DNA of 64,000 nt from the NCBI RefSeq assembly GCF_914767665.1, contig NC_059503.1, positions 5,518,001 through 5,582,000 of the forward strand. The letters are read 5' to 3'. The notes beneath the pieces are model-generated. The model did not search any database, was not told where the DNA came from, and was given only the letters and a program-made list of their open reading frames with translations. Shown here piece after piece: positions 23,877-35,900 of the stretch; the first letter of the stretch is position 1; every line of letters begins with the position of its first letter. Position numbers and translations under genes: made by a program. The stretch comes from Harmonia axyridis. Lineage: Eukaryota; Arthropoda; Insecta; Coleoptera; Coccinellidae.

Positions 23877-24502
23877 TCATAAAAAAATATTACATTTCAA
23901 AAATATCTGACATTTATGTTCTTTTTTATTCAAATGAATATAATCTACATGCCTTCCTTTACCAGCTGTAACAAACTCGCATAAATGACATTTGAATTCT
24001 TTTTGTTCAAATGACACAGTCCATAGGCTTTTTGAGGTAAACTTTCTGATTGTCTGCATAATCACATAAGTGACATTTATCTTCTTTTTTTATTTAAATA
24101 GACAGAATCTACATGCTTTTTGAGTTGAGATTTATAGTTGGCTGCATATTCACATAAGTGGCATTTATGATCTTTTTTATTCAAATGGACAGAATCTATA
24201 TGCTTCTGGAGTTGAATTTTATTGTTTGCTGAATATTCACATAAGTGACATTTATGTTCTTTTTTATTCAAATGGACAGAATCTATATGCTTTTTGAGAT
24301 GATATTTATCGTTGGCTGCATATACACATAAATGGCATTTATGATCTTTGTTATTCAAATGGACAGAATCTATATACTTTTTGAGTTGTGATTTATGGTT
24401 GGCTGCATATTCACATAAGTGACCTTTATGTTCTTTTTTATTCAAATGGAAAGAATCTATATGCTTTTTGGGATGATATTTATCGTTGGCTGCATATACA
24501 CA
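23877..24502 (-). pseudogene. Out-of-frame 3' fingers of zinc-finger copy B
   Basis: About five further C2H2 fingers follow the in-frame stop of copy B. They are damaged: the first Cys of one finger is Gly (HKGHLCEY), terminal His residues are Tyr (DSVY, KKYIDSVH), and A-run frameshifts fall near 24090. The last finger stops after its first Cys (HKCQ|IFLK), where the sequence changes to the unit-A flank. That point is the duplication breakpoint. Confidence 0.75.
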
Positions 24503-26134
24503 TTAGTGGCATTTATGATCTTTTTTATTCAAATGGACAGAATCTATATGCTTTTTGAGATGATATTTTTTGTTGGCTGCATATTCACATAAGTAACATT
24601 TATGTTCTTTTTCATTCAAATGAACAGAATCTATATGCTCTTTGAGTCTATATTTAGTCTTGGCTGCATATACACATAAGTGGCATTTATGATCTTTTTT
24701 ATTCAAATGGACAGAATCTATATGCTTTTTGAGTATATATTTAGTGTTGGCTGCATATTCACAGAAGTGGCATTTATGATCTTTTTCATTCAAATGGACA
24801 GAATCTATATGCTTTTTGAGTATATATTTAGTGTTGGCTGCATATTCACATAAGTGGCATTTATGATCTTTGTTTTTCAAATGGACAGAATCTATATGAA
24901 CTTTAAGGTTTTCATTTCTAGCTGAAGTAAACTCACATAATGGACATTGAAATTCTTTTTTTTTCAAATGGACAGAATCTATATGCTTTTTGAGTTGATA
25001 TTTATCGTTGGCTGCATATTCACATAAGTGACATTCATGTTCTTTTTTATTCAAATGGAGAGAATCTATATGCTTCTTGAGATGATATTTAGTGTAGGCT
25101 GCATATCCACATAAGTGGCATTTATGATCTTTTTTATTCAAATGGACACAATCTATATGCTCTTTGAGTCCATATTTAGTGTTGGCTGCATATTCACATA
25201 AGTGGCATTTATGATTTTTTTTTTTCAAATGGGCAGAATTTATATGAAATTTAAGGTTTTCATTTCTAGCTGAAGTAAACGTAAATAATGTACATTGAAA
25301 TTCTTTTTTTTTCAAATGGACAGAATCTATATGCTTTTTGAGTCTATATTTAGTGTTGGCTGCATATTCACATAAGTGACATTTATGATCTTTTTTATTC
25401 AAATGGACAGAATCTATATGCCTTTTGAGTATATATTTAGTGTTGGCTGCATATTCACATAAGTGGCATTTATGATCTTTGTTATTCAAATGGACAGAAT
25501 TTATATGAACTTTAAGGTTTTCATTTCTAGCTGAAGTAAACTCACATAATGGACATTGAAATTCTTTTTTTTTCAAATGGACAGAATCTATATGCTTTTT
25601 GAGTTGATATTTATCGTTGGCTGCATATTCACATAAGTGACATTCATGTTCTTTTTTATTCAAATGGAGAGAATTTATATGAACTTCAAGGTTTTCATTT
25701 CTAGCTGAAGTAAACTCACATAATGGACATTGAAAATCTTTTTTTTTCAAAGGGACAGAATCTATATGCTTTTCGAGTATAGATTCCTTTTTGGATGCAT
25801 ATTCACATAAGTGGCATTTAAGATCTCTGTTATTCAAATGGACAGTATTTTCATCAATATACTGATCAACGATATCTATGCTTTCTGTCTTTATATCTTC
25901 GATATTCTCTCCATCAGTTGTAAATTGAACACTAGAATGTAGAAGGAATCAAATAATTTCTAAAATTTCTCCTTGAAACTGAAGAGAAGCAATGAATACT
26001 TACTCAAAGTCAAATGATGATTTTTCCTCCTCGTAATCCTTAATCTCATCTTCTCCCTCTGCAATCTTTTCTGTTTCCTGATTATTCTCAACTTTTCCAT
26101 GTAAATCTTTGAATATTTTTGAGTCTGTTTCCAT
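24503..26134 (-). CDS. Poly-C2H2 zinc-finger protein, tandem copy B (truncated)
   Basis: Same two-exon plan as copy A: exons 26004-26134 and 24503-25931, joining as GA|T to 519 codons, start ATG at 26134. The acidic N-terminus is conserved (METDSKIFKDLHGK against METDSKMFKDSYGK). Fifteen fingers of 29 residues follow. A Leu codon of the sixteenth (HKC-H-L) has become TAA, ending the frame while fingers continue downstream. Finger 1 has lost its last His (DSVP) and finger 7 its second Cys (QCTLF). The product could still bind DNA with about 13 good fingers, or the copy may be decaying. The finger order differs from copy A, so fingers have been reshuffled or converted since duplication. Confidence 0.8.
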
Positions 26135-26675
26135 TTCTTACATAAAAATTTACTAAATTTCATAGACCTCTGAAAATAAATATGTTATTGTTAAGATGTA
26201 GTCTGTTAGTCAATATATCACAAATAAAATCTACTTATGAATGTCTGAAGATAAAAGAGAAAATTTCTATTCAATTCTTCAACATCACGAGCATGATTGA
26301 AAATATTTCTTTTATCTTGATCACAAGAATAATTTAAGTAAAACACTGCTTACCAATTAGTCATAATTTTATCTCTACCTTTAGATTAGTAGACAACACT
26401 TCGTTATTCATTCATAAATTGAGGTTAAGGCACAGAATAGAGAGGTATTAATACCATAGACTCAGTAATATGCTTAGAACATTAATAATAATAATAATAA
26501 TAATAAATTAATAATAATCTATCTATATTCTGAGGTAATATGTGTTAATGTTAATTGTTAATACCTCTGTATTCTGTGGTTAAGGTCAACTGACAAGGAC
26601 GCACTGAAAAACTGAGAAACCATAGAAGGAGCTTTTGTCTTTTTAGAGATAACGATATAATTTAAAACCGGTTAT

Positions 26676-27315
26676 TAGGGGCGAGTTCGCAAAGTCAGTT
26701 CTGTCAAATGCGCAATAAGTGTTGTAAGAGTGTACCCTGTGCAACTTTTTTTAAACGTGCCTACACCATATCAACACTAAATATCGATCAGTCCATCTCA
26801 CGGCTGCTAGATTAACTTGATTATAGAGGACGATTAGTCCATCTAGCGGCTGCTAAATGAACTTGATATAGAGGACAATGTGTTCATCAAGCGGTGAATA
26901 GACTAACTCGTGTATGGAGGACAATGAGTCTTTCTAGCGGCCTATAGAAAAACTCTTATCATAGACCTATAATAATATAATATATGTTATTATAGGTCTA
27001 TGACACTTATAGAGAACAATTAGACCATATTGTGGTCAAGGGAAGAAAAGGAACGGTTACGTGGATTCCCTGCTGCATTCGATGCACAGATTACAGCATT
27101 ACAAAAGCATAAGAAAATAATATCACGGCATGCAGACAATTAGTCTTCTCATAATAATTCACAGAAATAAAAACCATTATTTCCTTGAAACAGCGTTCGT
27201 AAACACAACGTAAATCTATTATTCAGCATAAAATGCAGCGCTCTTTCTCCAGCATTTTGCTGGTTCAGCAGCTGTCCTGCGCATTCAACAGCGCCGACTT
27301 TCCGAACTCGCCCTA
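26676..27315. mobile_element. TIR element, copy B (lacking the THAP exon)
   Basis: Same ends and same insertion point as 8951-10039, but with a single copy of the GCAACTTTTTTTAAACGTGCC repeat and no THAP segment. It carries a decayed tandem repeat of about 50 bases (GTCCATCT..CGGCTGCTA...GAGGACAAT) at about 26785-26945 and a perfect mini-palindrome at 26960-27002. Confidence 0.65.
26960..27002. repeat. Miniature palindrome (TAGACCTATAATAAT family), copy B
   Basis: CATAGACCTATAATAAT...ATTATAGGTCTATG, nearly perfect around a central TATAATATATG. It would form a hairpin of about 18 bp stem. Confidence 0.7.
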
Positions 27316-27332
27316 GTATTTTTTGTCAGTAA

Positions 27333-29216
27333 TTGTGGCTTTTCCTAAGAAGACTTAAAATGACGATCTAAGAATTAAACCTAAGAATTCAGTGGCGTTT
27401 ATGCACTCTCTTGTTAGTTCTTAGTTAAGGCATGCGCACGTGCTCGAACTACTTTCTATTTATTCTATACTTTGTTGTTTGACATTGATATTGATTGTGA
27501 AAAATTAAATTTAATTTTTTCAGATACACCTAATGCTTTTCATCGATGGATACGAATAACGGAAATAAAATGATAGAAACTGGTACTCGTTAATATTGAA
27601 ATTCTATGCGGACACGCGCACTTCTATATTTTACCTGAACCCTTAGTTAATAGTTGGCCTGCTAGTGCTAGTTCTTAGGAAACGTGCATAAACGCCCTCA
27701 TTGACTTGTTAGCGTTCAATTCTTAGTTCTTAGGTTTAATCTTAGTTCTTAGGACTGGTGCATAAATCCACCATTAGCGTTCAATTCTTAGTTCTTAGGT
27801 TTAGTCTTAGTTCTTAGGACTGGTGCATAAATCCACCATTAGCGTTCAATTCTTAGTTCTTAGGACTGGTGCATAAATCCACCATTAGCGTTCAATTCTT
27901 AGGACTCGTGCATAAATCCACCATTAGCGTTCAATTCTTAGGACTGGTGCAGAAATCCACCATTAGCGTTCAATTCTTAGTTCTTAGGTTTAGTCTTAGT
28001 GGTTAGGACTGGTGCATAAATCCACCATGAGCGTTCAATTCTTAGTTCTTAGGTTTAGTCTTAGTTCTTAGGACTGGTGCATAAATCCACCATTAGCGTT
28101 CAATTCTTAGTTCTTAGGTTTAGTCTTAGTTCTTAGGACTGGTGCATAAATCCACCATTAGCGTTCAATTCTTAGTTCTTAGGTTTAGTCTTAGTTCTTA
28201 GGACTGGTGCATAAATCCACCATTAGCGTTCAATTCTTAGTTTTTAGGTTTAGTCTTAGTTCATAGGACTGGTGCATAAATCCACCATTAGCGTTCAATT
28301 CTTAGATCTTAGGTTTAGTCTTAGTTCTTAGGACTGGTGCATAAATCCACCATTAGCGTTCAATTATTAGTCCTTAGGTTTAGTCTTAGTTCTTAGGACT
28401 GGTGCATAAATCCACCATGAGCGTTCAATTCTTAGTTCTTAGGTTTAGTCTTAGTTCTTAGGACTGGTGCATAAATCCACCATTAGCGTTCAATTCTTAG
28501 ATCTTAGGTTTAGTCTTAGTTCTTAGGACTCGTGCATAAATCCACCATTAGCGTTCAATTCTTAGTTTTTAGGTTTAGTCTTAGTTCATAGGACTGGTGC
28601 ATAAATCCACCATAAGCGTTCAATTCTTAGTTCTTAGGTTTAGTCTTAGTTCTTAGGACTGGTGCATAAATCCACCATAAGCGTTCAATTCTTAGTTCTT
28701 AGGTTTAGTCTTAGTTCTTAGGACTGGTGCATAAATCCACCATGAGCGTTCAATTCTTAGTTCTTAGGTTCAGTCTTAGTTCTTAGGACTGGTGCATAAA
28801 TCCACCATAAGCGTTCAATTCTTAGTTCTTAGGTTTAGTCTTAGTTCTTAGGACTGGTGCATAAATCCACCATAAGCGTTCAATTCTTAGTTCTTAGGTT
28901 TAGTCTTAGTTCTTAGGACTGGTGCATAAATCCACCATAAGCGTTCAATTCTTAGTTCTTAGGTTTAGTCTTAGTTCTTAGGACTGGTGCATAAATTCAC
29001 CATTAGCGTTCAATTCTTAGTTCTTAGGTTCAGTCGTAGTTCTTAGGACTGGTGCATAAATCCACCATTAGCGTTCAATTCTTAGATCTTAGGTTTAGTC
29101 TTAGTTCTTAGGACTCGTGCATAAATCCACCATTAGCGTTCAATTCTTAGTTCTTAGGTTTAGTCTAAGTTCTTAGGTTAAGTCTTAGTTCTTAGGACTG
29201 GTGCATAAACCCACCC
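27333..29216. mobile_element. Harbinger-type MITE, copy B, swollen by a tandem array
   Basis: Begins TTGTGGCTTTTCC after TAA and ends AAACCCACCC before TAA, the same insertion as the split copy A. Instead of about 420 bp it is 1.88 kb because its right end has been repeated (see the array). Confidence 0.8.
27712..29205. repeat. 65-bp minisatellite array, 24 copies, derived from a MITE end
   Basis: The word GCGTTCAATT recurs at 27712, 27777, 27842, 27888, 27927, 27966 and then every 65 bases up to 29136. The monomer runs GCGTTCAATTCTTAGTTCTT AGGTTTAGTC..., then GGACTGGTGC, then ATAAATCCACCATTA. Three monomers (46, 39 and 39 bp) have lost the central GTTCTTAGGTTTAGTCTTA part. The monomer equals the terminal segment of the Harbinger-type MITE, which is present once in the copies at 23641-23692 and 39425-39870. 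Confidence 0.95.
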
Positions 29217-30465
29217 TAACAGATTACTATGACATGCAAATATTAAATGGTCCCTTTATTTAAATTTTTCATTTGGCGAAAAAGGAATTAATTTTCTGGT
29301 TAACAGGAATGAAATAGCATAATAATATCATAGTTTATTATGTCACATATACTCAGGATATGTTCAACATTAACATATTAATTTCTTCATTAAAAAATAT
29401 TAGATGTCAAAAATAACAAGAAAAACAACTTACTGAACAAGATTCAAAAAGAAACAATCATATAATATAAACTCCATAAGAATTTTAACGTAGACTATCA
29501 ACAACTATAGATCATAATCCAACTCATCTCATTGAAAAGACAATAAATATTAATACAAAATGTATTCTAAGTGGTAACTGAAAATATTTTAGTCTGTTCT
29601 TAAAAATACAGTTGAATTTGAATTGTGATAACTTCTAAAATTAAGAAAATCATTGAAGAAGAAAAATATAACTGAAATATTTTTTGGTCTTTATCTGTAC
29701 TATTCATCTTTTTGTATGAGTGTGAAAGGTCAACAATAGAAAGTGTCGAATTACCTAGATTTTTATATCTGACGCTCAAAATAATTATTCACGAAATGGT
29801 AATTTACTGAATTAATAAAAAGTGAAATTAAATTAAAATAAGTTGTATTTTATTTTGTTTCACTTCATTTATTTACTTGAACCATTTCTTGGCTCACCAG
29901 GTATAGTCTTTCCAATTAATATTCGATTACAGTCTTTCGATATTAGTTGATTTTCTGCTTATAATTTATCCAAACCAAACATTCAAAACGTGTTTAATAT
30001 TTCTACACTACCTTATGGACATAATCATTGGTTACTGCAACATATAATCAATTATCATCGTTTACAATAATACTTGTCTCAACGTTTGAAGTTATATCAC
30101 ATACTTAGAGTATTTTCCTATTCAGACTTATTCAAAACTATATTGCATATCTACACATTTTGGTCTTGGTTGTTGTCTTCATGCATTGGGCGTTTCATAA
30201 AAAAAAATTATATTACTTTTTTTGTATATAAATAATTATAATTGCTTCATTGACTAGAAAATATAACTTAGAGAGGTACAAAACGTAGAACGCTTGTCTT
30301 ATTCATAGGGAAAAATTAAAATATAACGTTGGTGAATCCTTCGAACTTATTCCAGTATTGAAATCTTCTACGATATCATTCCATTTTGATGAAGGCTAAA
30401 ATTCTCTAGTGAAAGTGGCAATTCTGCTTTGGGACATCTTTGAATTGGATACATGTAGAAATGTA
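29217..30465. other. Downstream flank of unit B and intergenic DNA
   Basis: The first 200 bases repeat the flank found at 23696-23880 (GACATGCAAATATTAAATGG onward), marking the end of the duplicated unit near 29415. The rest is AT-rich DNA with no recognised gene. Confidence 0.6.
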
Positions 30466-31772
30466 CAGTGCATCCCATTTTGGGCGAGACAGCCAGGTTT
30501 CTCGCTTGTTTTTTAAGATAGAGCCTTGCGGTTTTCACATATTCCTGTCTTACTGGTTTTGAAGATTCAACACAAACCTATATTTTTTTTAATGGAACAC
30601 CCTATATATCATTACTTCGTTGAATTCGTTATTTTTTTCCCTTCAAAATGATTTATGATATCATGTAGGTAGGATGTTCAGAAATGTTGAAAAATACTAA
30701 AACATCAAATAATGGTGATTTTTTTGTTGATGGGCAATGGATTTCCCATATAAAAAAAGAATCAATTGGATAATTTTCATTTGTGATTTTTATTTGTAGT
30801 AGAGTAAGCAAACAAAGATAATAACCTCATCACTAACATGAAAAACAAAACGTAGGTACCTACCTAATAGCAACAAATAAATAATACAAAAACTCATAAA
30901 CATTGCATAATATCTTACAGATTAAACTGTTCAAATTGCTGTCCATTTTCCCATAATACATAATTGACAAAACTTTTCAATACGCCTGAGTGCATTTAAT
31001 ATTATAAAAGGGCGGTTTTGTAAATCCTGGAAAACTGCCTCTGTTGATGCACGAAGTTCTTCGGGACTGTGTCTTTTACTGTAGTATATTATATGTATTA
31101 GGGAAAATGGATAGCAATTTGAACAGTTTAATCTGTAAGATATTATGCAATGTTTATGAATTTTTGTATTATTTATTTGTTGCTATTAGGTAGGTACCTA
31201 CGTTTTGTTTTTCATGTTAGTGATGAGTGTATTATCTTTGTTTGCTTACTCTACTATAAATAAAAATCACAAATGAAAATTATCCAATTGATTCTTTTTT
31301 ATATGGGAAATCCATTGTCCATTAACAAAAAATCATAATTACTTTTGATGTTTTAGTGTTTTTTCAACATTTCTGAACATCCTACCTACATGGTTTCATA
31401 AATCATTTTGAAGAGAAAAAATAACAAATTCAACGAAGTAATGATATATACGGTGCTCCATTAAAAAAAATATAGGTTTGTGTTGAATCTTCAAAACCAT
31501 AGCCCGAAAAAAAAAATTGAGTACGCCACTGGATTCTATGCAGAATTCTGATTCAGACGTAGTTTTTACATCAGCATTATTTCTAATAACTTCGGAGATA
31601 AAGGAGGGGTCCAAAATCACCCTGTATCTCTTGAACGGAAACAGTTATGCAAAATCTGATCGGACCAACTTGAGTTTCACGAAAAAGTAGGACAGGAACG
31701 TGAAAACCGCAAGGCTCTATCTTAAATAACAAGCGAGAAACCTGGCTGTCTCACCCAAAATGAGATGCACTG
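30466..31772. mobile_element. Fold-back element, CAGTGCATCCCATTTTGGG family, copy 1
   Basis: Inverted ends flanked by TA. The arms 30466 to about 30955 and about 31100-31772 are inverted copies. On the minus strand the loop (about 30960-31095) still reads SPEELRASTEAVFQDLQNR followed by an ALRRIEKFCQLCI-like stretch. This is the C-terminal helix of a mariner-type transposase. The element is therefore a deletion derivative of a mariner-like transposon with very long arms. Confidence 0.85.
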
Positions 31773-32143
31773 TACACGACTTTCTGACACTTGTCCTATT
31801 GGATAAGGCGTCCAAAATAACCGTACATCTATTATCAACACTTTTTTGATTTAGGCTGGTTCACCTTCTAGCTAATCGCGGTAAAATTCACCAATATTGG
31901 TATCCTAGCATTATATCTTCATTGATTCAACGACAACAATCATTCAGAGGAGAAAAATTCACCCTTTTCGACACATGACATCAAATATGGAAGGAATGTG
32001 GTCTTGCATTGTCACCAAAGGAACACGACTCCACTTCTTTACAAAAAATATACTAAAATTCGACTAGTATCATATTTCGAATCGAATTCTGGAAGCATCG
32101 AACCCCCTTTTGATCTTAGTTTTATGAATTACAACTACAGTTT
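31773..32143. other. Short intergenic or 3' UTR stretch of the FRMPD-like gene
   Basis: Non-coding DNA downstream of the stop codon at 32144. It presumably contains the 3' UTR; no clear poly(A) signal could be fixed. Confidence 0.4.
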
Positions 32144-32958
32144 TTAGGGGGAGAATACCCTCAAGATCCTTAGTAAGGTTGCCAGTACGTTGGCCAAGCC
32201 TTCAGCCTGAGCTGCCAGCTGCTCTTCTATGATCTGTTGGGAGCTTCGGTCTATGTCCGAAGTTATTAGCTTCCTGAAGGCTGCTGTCACGTCGTGCACC
32301 TTCAGTATCAAGTTTCTGGTCTGTAAGGGGGCCGTTGTATGATTAGCCAAGTCTTGACAGACCTCGGTGAGTCTCCTGAGTATGGTCAGACAAATGGCCA
32401 AGTTTTCTGGAAGATCTGGAAGAGTTAGATCGGACATCGCTATGACCAACATCTTACTGGACGACACAAGATGTAGGGATTGGGAGATCAACTCTTCCTT
32501 AGCAGCCTGGGCAAAGAGAAAACGCAATGAAAGTTTCTCGAAAAGACAGTTCGAAGCCGACTCGACATTTTGAATTCGAAAGAGTTTGGTAAAATGAGTT
32601 CTTACTTGAAATTTCTCTTCGCAGATCAACCTGCCGCCCCCTTGAGTCTGCGCGGCACTGCACTGAGCAGCTACTTGGTCCAACCTAACCAACAAGCTGG
32701 CCATGGCAACGTCTGTCTTGGCTATGAGATTCTCACCGCTCGAGGTACATCCGTTCCTTACAGGCGAAGAATGCGAAGTACCACCATTGCTGATGCCTTC
32801 AGCTTCCCTGCGTTTCGATTCGAAACATGCTATTCTACTCTTGATGTCGTAGTGGTTGTAACTGTTCGATCTCAGATGGCTGCACTGCTGCATTGGGTTA
32901 GTGGTAAGGGGCGGAGAATCCCTCGATTTTGTTACTGTGGAGAATTGGAAACCCCTAC
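32144..32958 (-). CDS. FRMPD4: FRMPD4-like terminal exon, helical C-terminal domain
   Basis: About 270 codons to TAA at 32144. An unstructured first third is followed by a helix-rich block (VESASNCLFEKLSLRFLFAQ, SSSKMLVIAMSDL, CLTILRRLTEVCQDLANH, VHDVTAAFRKLI). A GTAAGA inside the exon could open a 45-base in-frame intron, but the frame is open through it and no need for it is seen. Confidence 0.88.
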
Positions 32959-35900
32959 CTGGAAGCAATCAGAACTGCATTAGAGGAGGGCAAGGATATT
33001 TCAAAGGGTTTTCCAATAGGAGGTATCATTTTGATTATCCCGCCATCTGGGCAATGATGAAAATTTCTAAATATCAAAATGAAACCTCTTATTGGAAAAC
33101 TCTTCATTATGTTATACTTTCGTGCTATCATTTTACCCATATGTTATTCATTCTGTCTGCTTATATTTAAATACAATCACTCTTGGTGTATAGCTCCAAC
33201 TGATCGATAAAATTGTTTATTTAAATGTTTATTTTTTCTACCGAATTATGGAAGCCAAGCAACATTGTACAGGGTTAATATTTGGATAGGTTACCGCTAT
33301 GTGGTAAATACGCTTTCTTGGTGAATAGCCCAGAAACTAGAGATTCTTCTGCGACAATTTCGAGTGCGAATAGACAGACCTAGACAGAAAGATCATCTTG
33401 TCATTGAAGAACACCATCAAACCTATTCTGGTCAGTATTTTTTCTCATCCTACTAGCCTTTAATATTCAGTTTATATCATCAAACATAACTCAAATCAAA
33501 AACAACAATTTCTATTTCTAGATTAGGATTAATTTTTCGTATTTTCCAATGTAGACATTCGCTTTCAGTTTATCTCTCTTCACGATAACCTTTATCCGAA
33601 AAGCTAGCATCCAATACACATATCCTCTTAAAACTATTTTTACTAACTTGGAAGAAATTGGCAGACAATACCATGCCGATTGGTCAAGTTTTGAGCTAAG
33701 GGTACTAAGTCTGGCTAGATGGGTGCCTACTTTGAAACTTACGTGACAAAAGTTGTTTCCATTATTAGATATAAATCCTTACTCATCTTTAAATTAATGC
33801 GGTTTGTTGTTTGCACACCCTGTAAACGAATCGCTCTATTAAGCCCCCATCTTTTATACAATCTCATCATCCCAATTTCAATCACCAAGCAGGAAAATTA
33901 GTAAATTGTGTCTAAAGGGTGTGCGTAATAGAAAAGAGGAAGGTATTATCTACTTACCCAAATGTGGAGATGTAGGAGTGCTGACGGCAGTGGCGTGCTT
34001 GAGGGTTGTCTTTTCGCTAAAATTACCCTCCAGTTCGTTATAAACGTTTTTGCTCCTTTGGAGATGCGGAGAACCTATGCCGGCAGTCCTGATCTCCGGT
34101 ACCTGTTTGGTTTGAGCAGGGACGTTCTTTTTGGATCGCAGAACGTCTAAAGGCGGCACCGGAGGCAGTGGTGGCTTCTTTGGGGGCAGAAATAGATGTG
34201 GAGGAGCCTAATGGGTAAAATCGTGCATTAGAAAAAGGGATCAAATAATATTTTTCACCTTACACTAATATCAGGTTGAAAGAGCTAGAGGACGAAACTG
34301 CCCATGAACTAAGTATGAGGCAATCTAGTTCTTTCAGTTCATCGGTAGGATCCATTCTTTTGATATAGTGTTCACAAATTGCCCAAGACTACAGAGGAAC
34401 TGAATTAACTGAACGTAGTTCCGTTATTTGATTAAAGAAAACCTGATTATTTCAGTTCCTAGGAGATCTCTTTTGATTTGTTTGCAAACACAGATCGCAG
34501 GCGAACTTAAAGAACTAACGAACCCACTTAACTAGGATTTAGTTCTTACAGTTCTTGGGTACGATCCGAACTTGAACTTTAACCAATTCGTTCGCGAGCA
34601 CTACCGGGTAAACTGGAGGAACTTGTGACCCAGTTAACTAAGATCGTATTGGAGATGACTCAGTTCGCAAACTACTCGAGCTTCCGAGAGAACTCAAGGA
34701 ACTAACGAACCAACTTAACTAGGATCTAGTTCTCACAGTTCATTGGTACGATATGATCTTTTGAACCAACGATCTAGACAAGCTGCCAGTTGAACTGAAG
34801 GAACTAACGACCCAGTGAACTGAGACTTATTGTGGACGACTAAGTTCTCACATATCATCGTTATGATTCGCTCACCGAACCAAGATCGGTATAGAACTAT
34901 AGAAGAACCCGCAGTTCCGTCGTATGATTCCTTGCTCTGAACTAGTTCTTCAGTGAACTAACTCACCTGGTGATTGTTGTCGCTCCTGGGTGGCAGCTTG
35001 GGTGGAAACTCGCCGAATGTCTTGAGCGTGCTGTTGGTGAGCGAATGCGACCTCGCCCTCTCCTGCGGTGATATTTTGGGAGGTCGTTCGGGAGGTTTTT
35101 CATCCGAGCATCTTCTTGGAGGTGGCTGGATACACTCGCTGTCGTTGGGTACATCCTTGGGCTTTTCGGACTTGCCTTTTGAGCAGCAGGAGAAAGGACC
35201 CCTCCTGTCAATGGTGGCGTATTCTATCACAGTCTGTTTTGGGCTGCTGGTTTTGTCATGGTCTGGATAGTTCTCGACTTCTCTCCTGTTCTGGTAGCAA
35301 GGTGTTTCTTGTTGTTCCAGATGTTTGTCTGACGTGGATGCTTCTGAGAAATACACAAAAGAGAATTATATATAGTACGAGATAATTCTAGGTGACCGCT
35401 TTGATTTTATTATATTGTATGTTTAGCGCGTTAAGCTTTGTACAACACAGCTAGCTATATAACGACGGTTACAAAAAAAGAGGTAACAAAGAAGTGTTAA
35501 GGACCACCACAGTCACCAGTCGAAGAGGACACTGGGTGAAGTTCAGTTGAAGTACCAAATTTACCAATTAAAGAACTCACCAGAGTCTCCATCGCCCAAA
35601 ATGGGCGGTGGAGGTATTATGAAAGAGTTTATCTCCTCTGGCGTCAACTCAACAGACGGCGTCACCTTCAGCGTCGGCGGAGGCACCGTGACGCTGGCCA
35701 GAAACTTCTCCAGGTCCTGTTCTTCGGCCAGGGCGCACAGCTTATCCAGTCTCTCCACCGAATCGGCGAAAGACATGGGCGGCACGCTTATGGGCGTCGG
35801 TAAGGCACAGTCGAGCTCGTCAGGGGTGGCGGGTGGAGGCAGGAGCGTCAAATCGATTATGTCCGAGTCGAATACGTACATCTCCTCTTCCTCCTCCTCC

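Noticed and set aside
27712..29205. Regular repeat array that could look like CRISPR, or like insect telomere because of many TTAGG words
   Set aside because: There are no unique spacers and the host is a eukaryote. TTAGG occurs within a 65-base monomer that is plainly the end of a MITE, not as (TTAGG)n.
32575..32619. Possible 45-base mini-intron in the last FRMPD4-like exon (GTAAGA donor)
   Set aside because: The frame is open through it, no good acceptor tract is seen, and the length is below usual insect introns.
32570..32983. Plus-strand 137-codon open frame
   Set aside because: Shadow of the terminal exon of the FRMPD4-like gene on the opposite strand.
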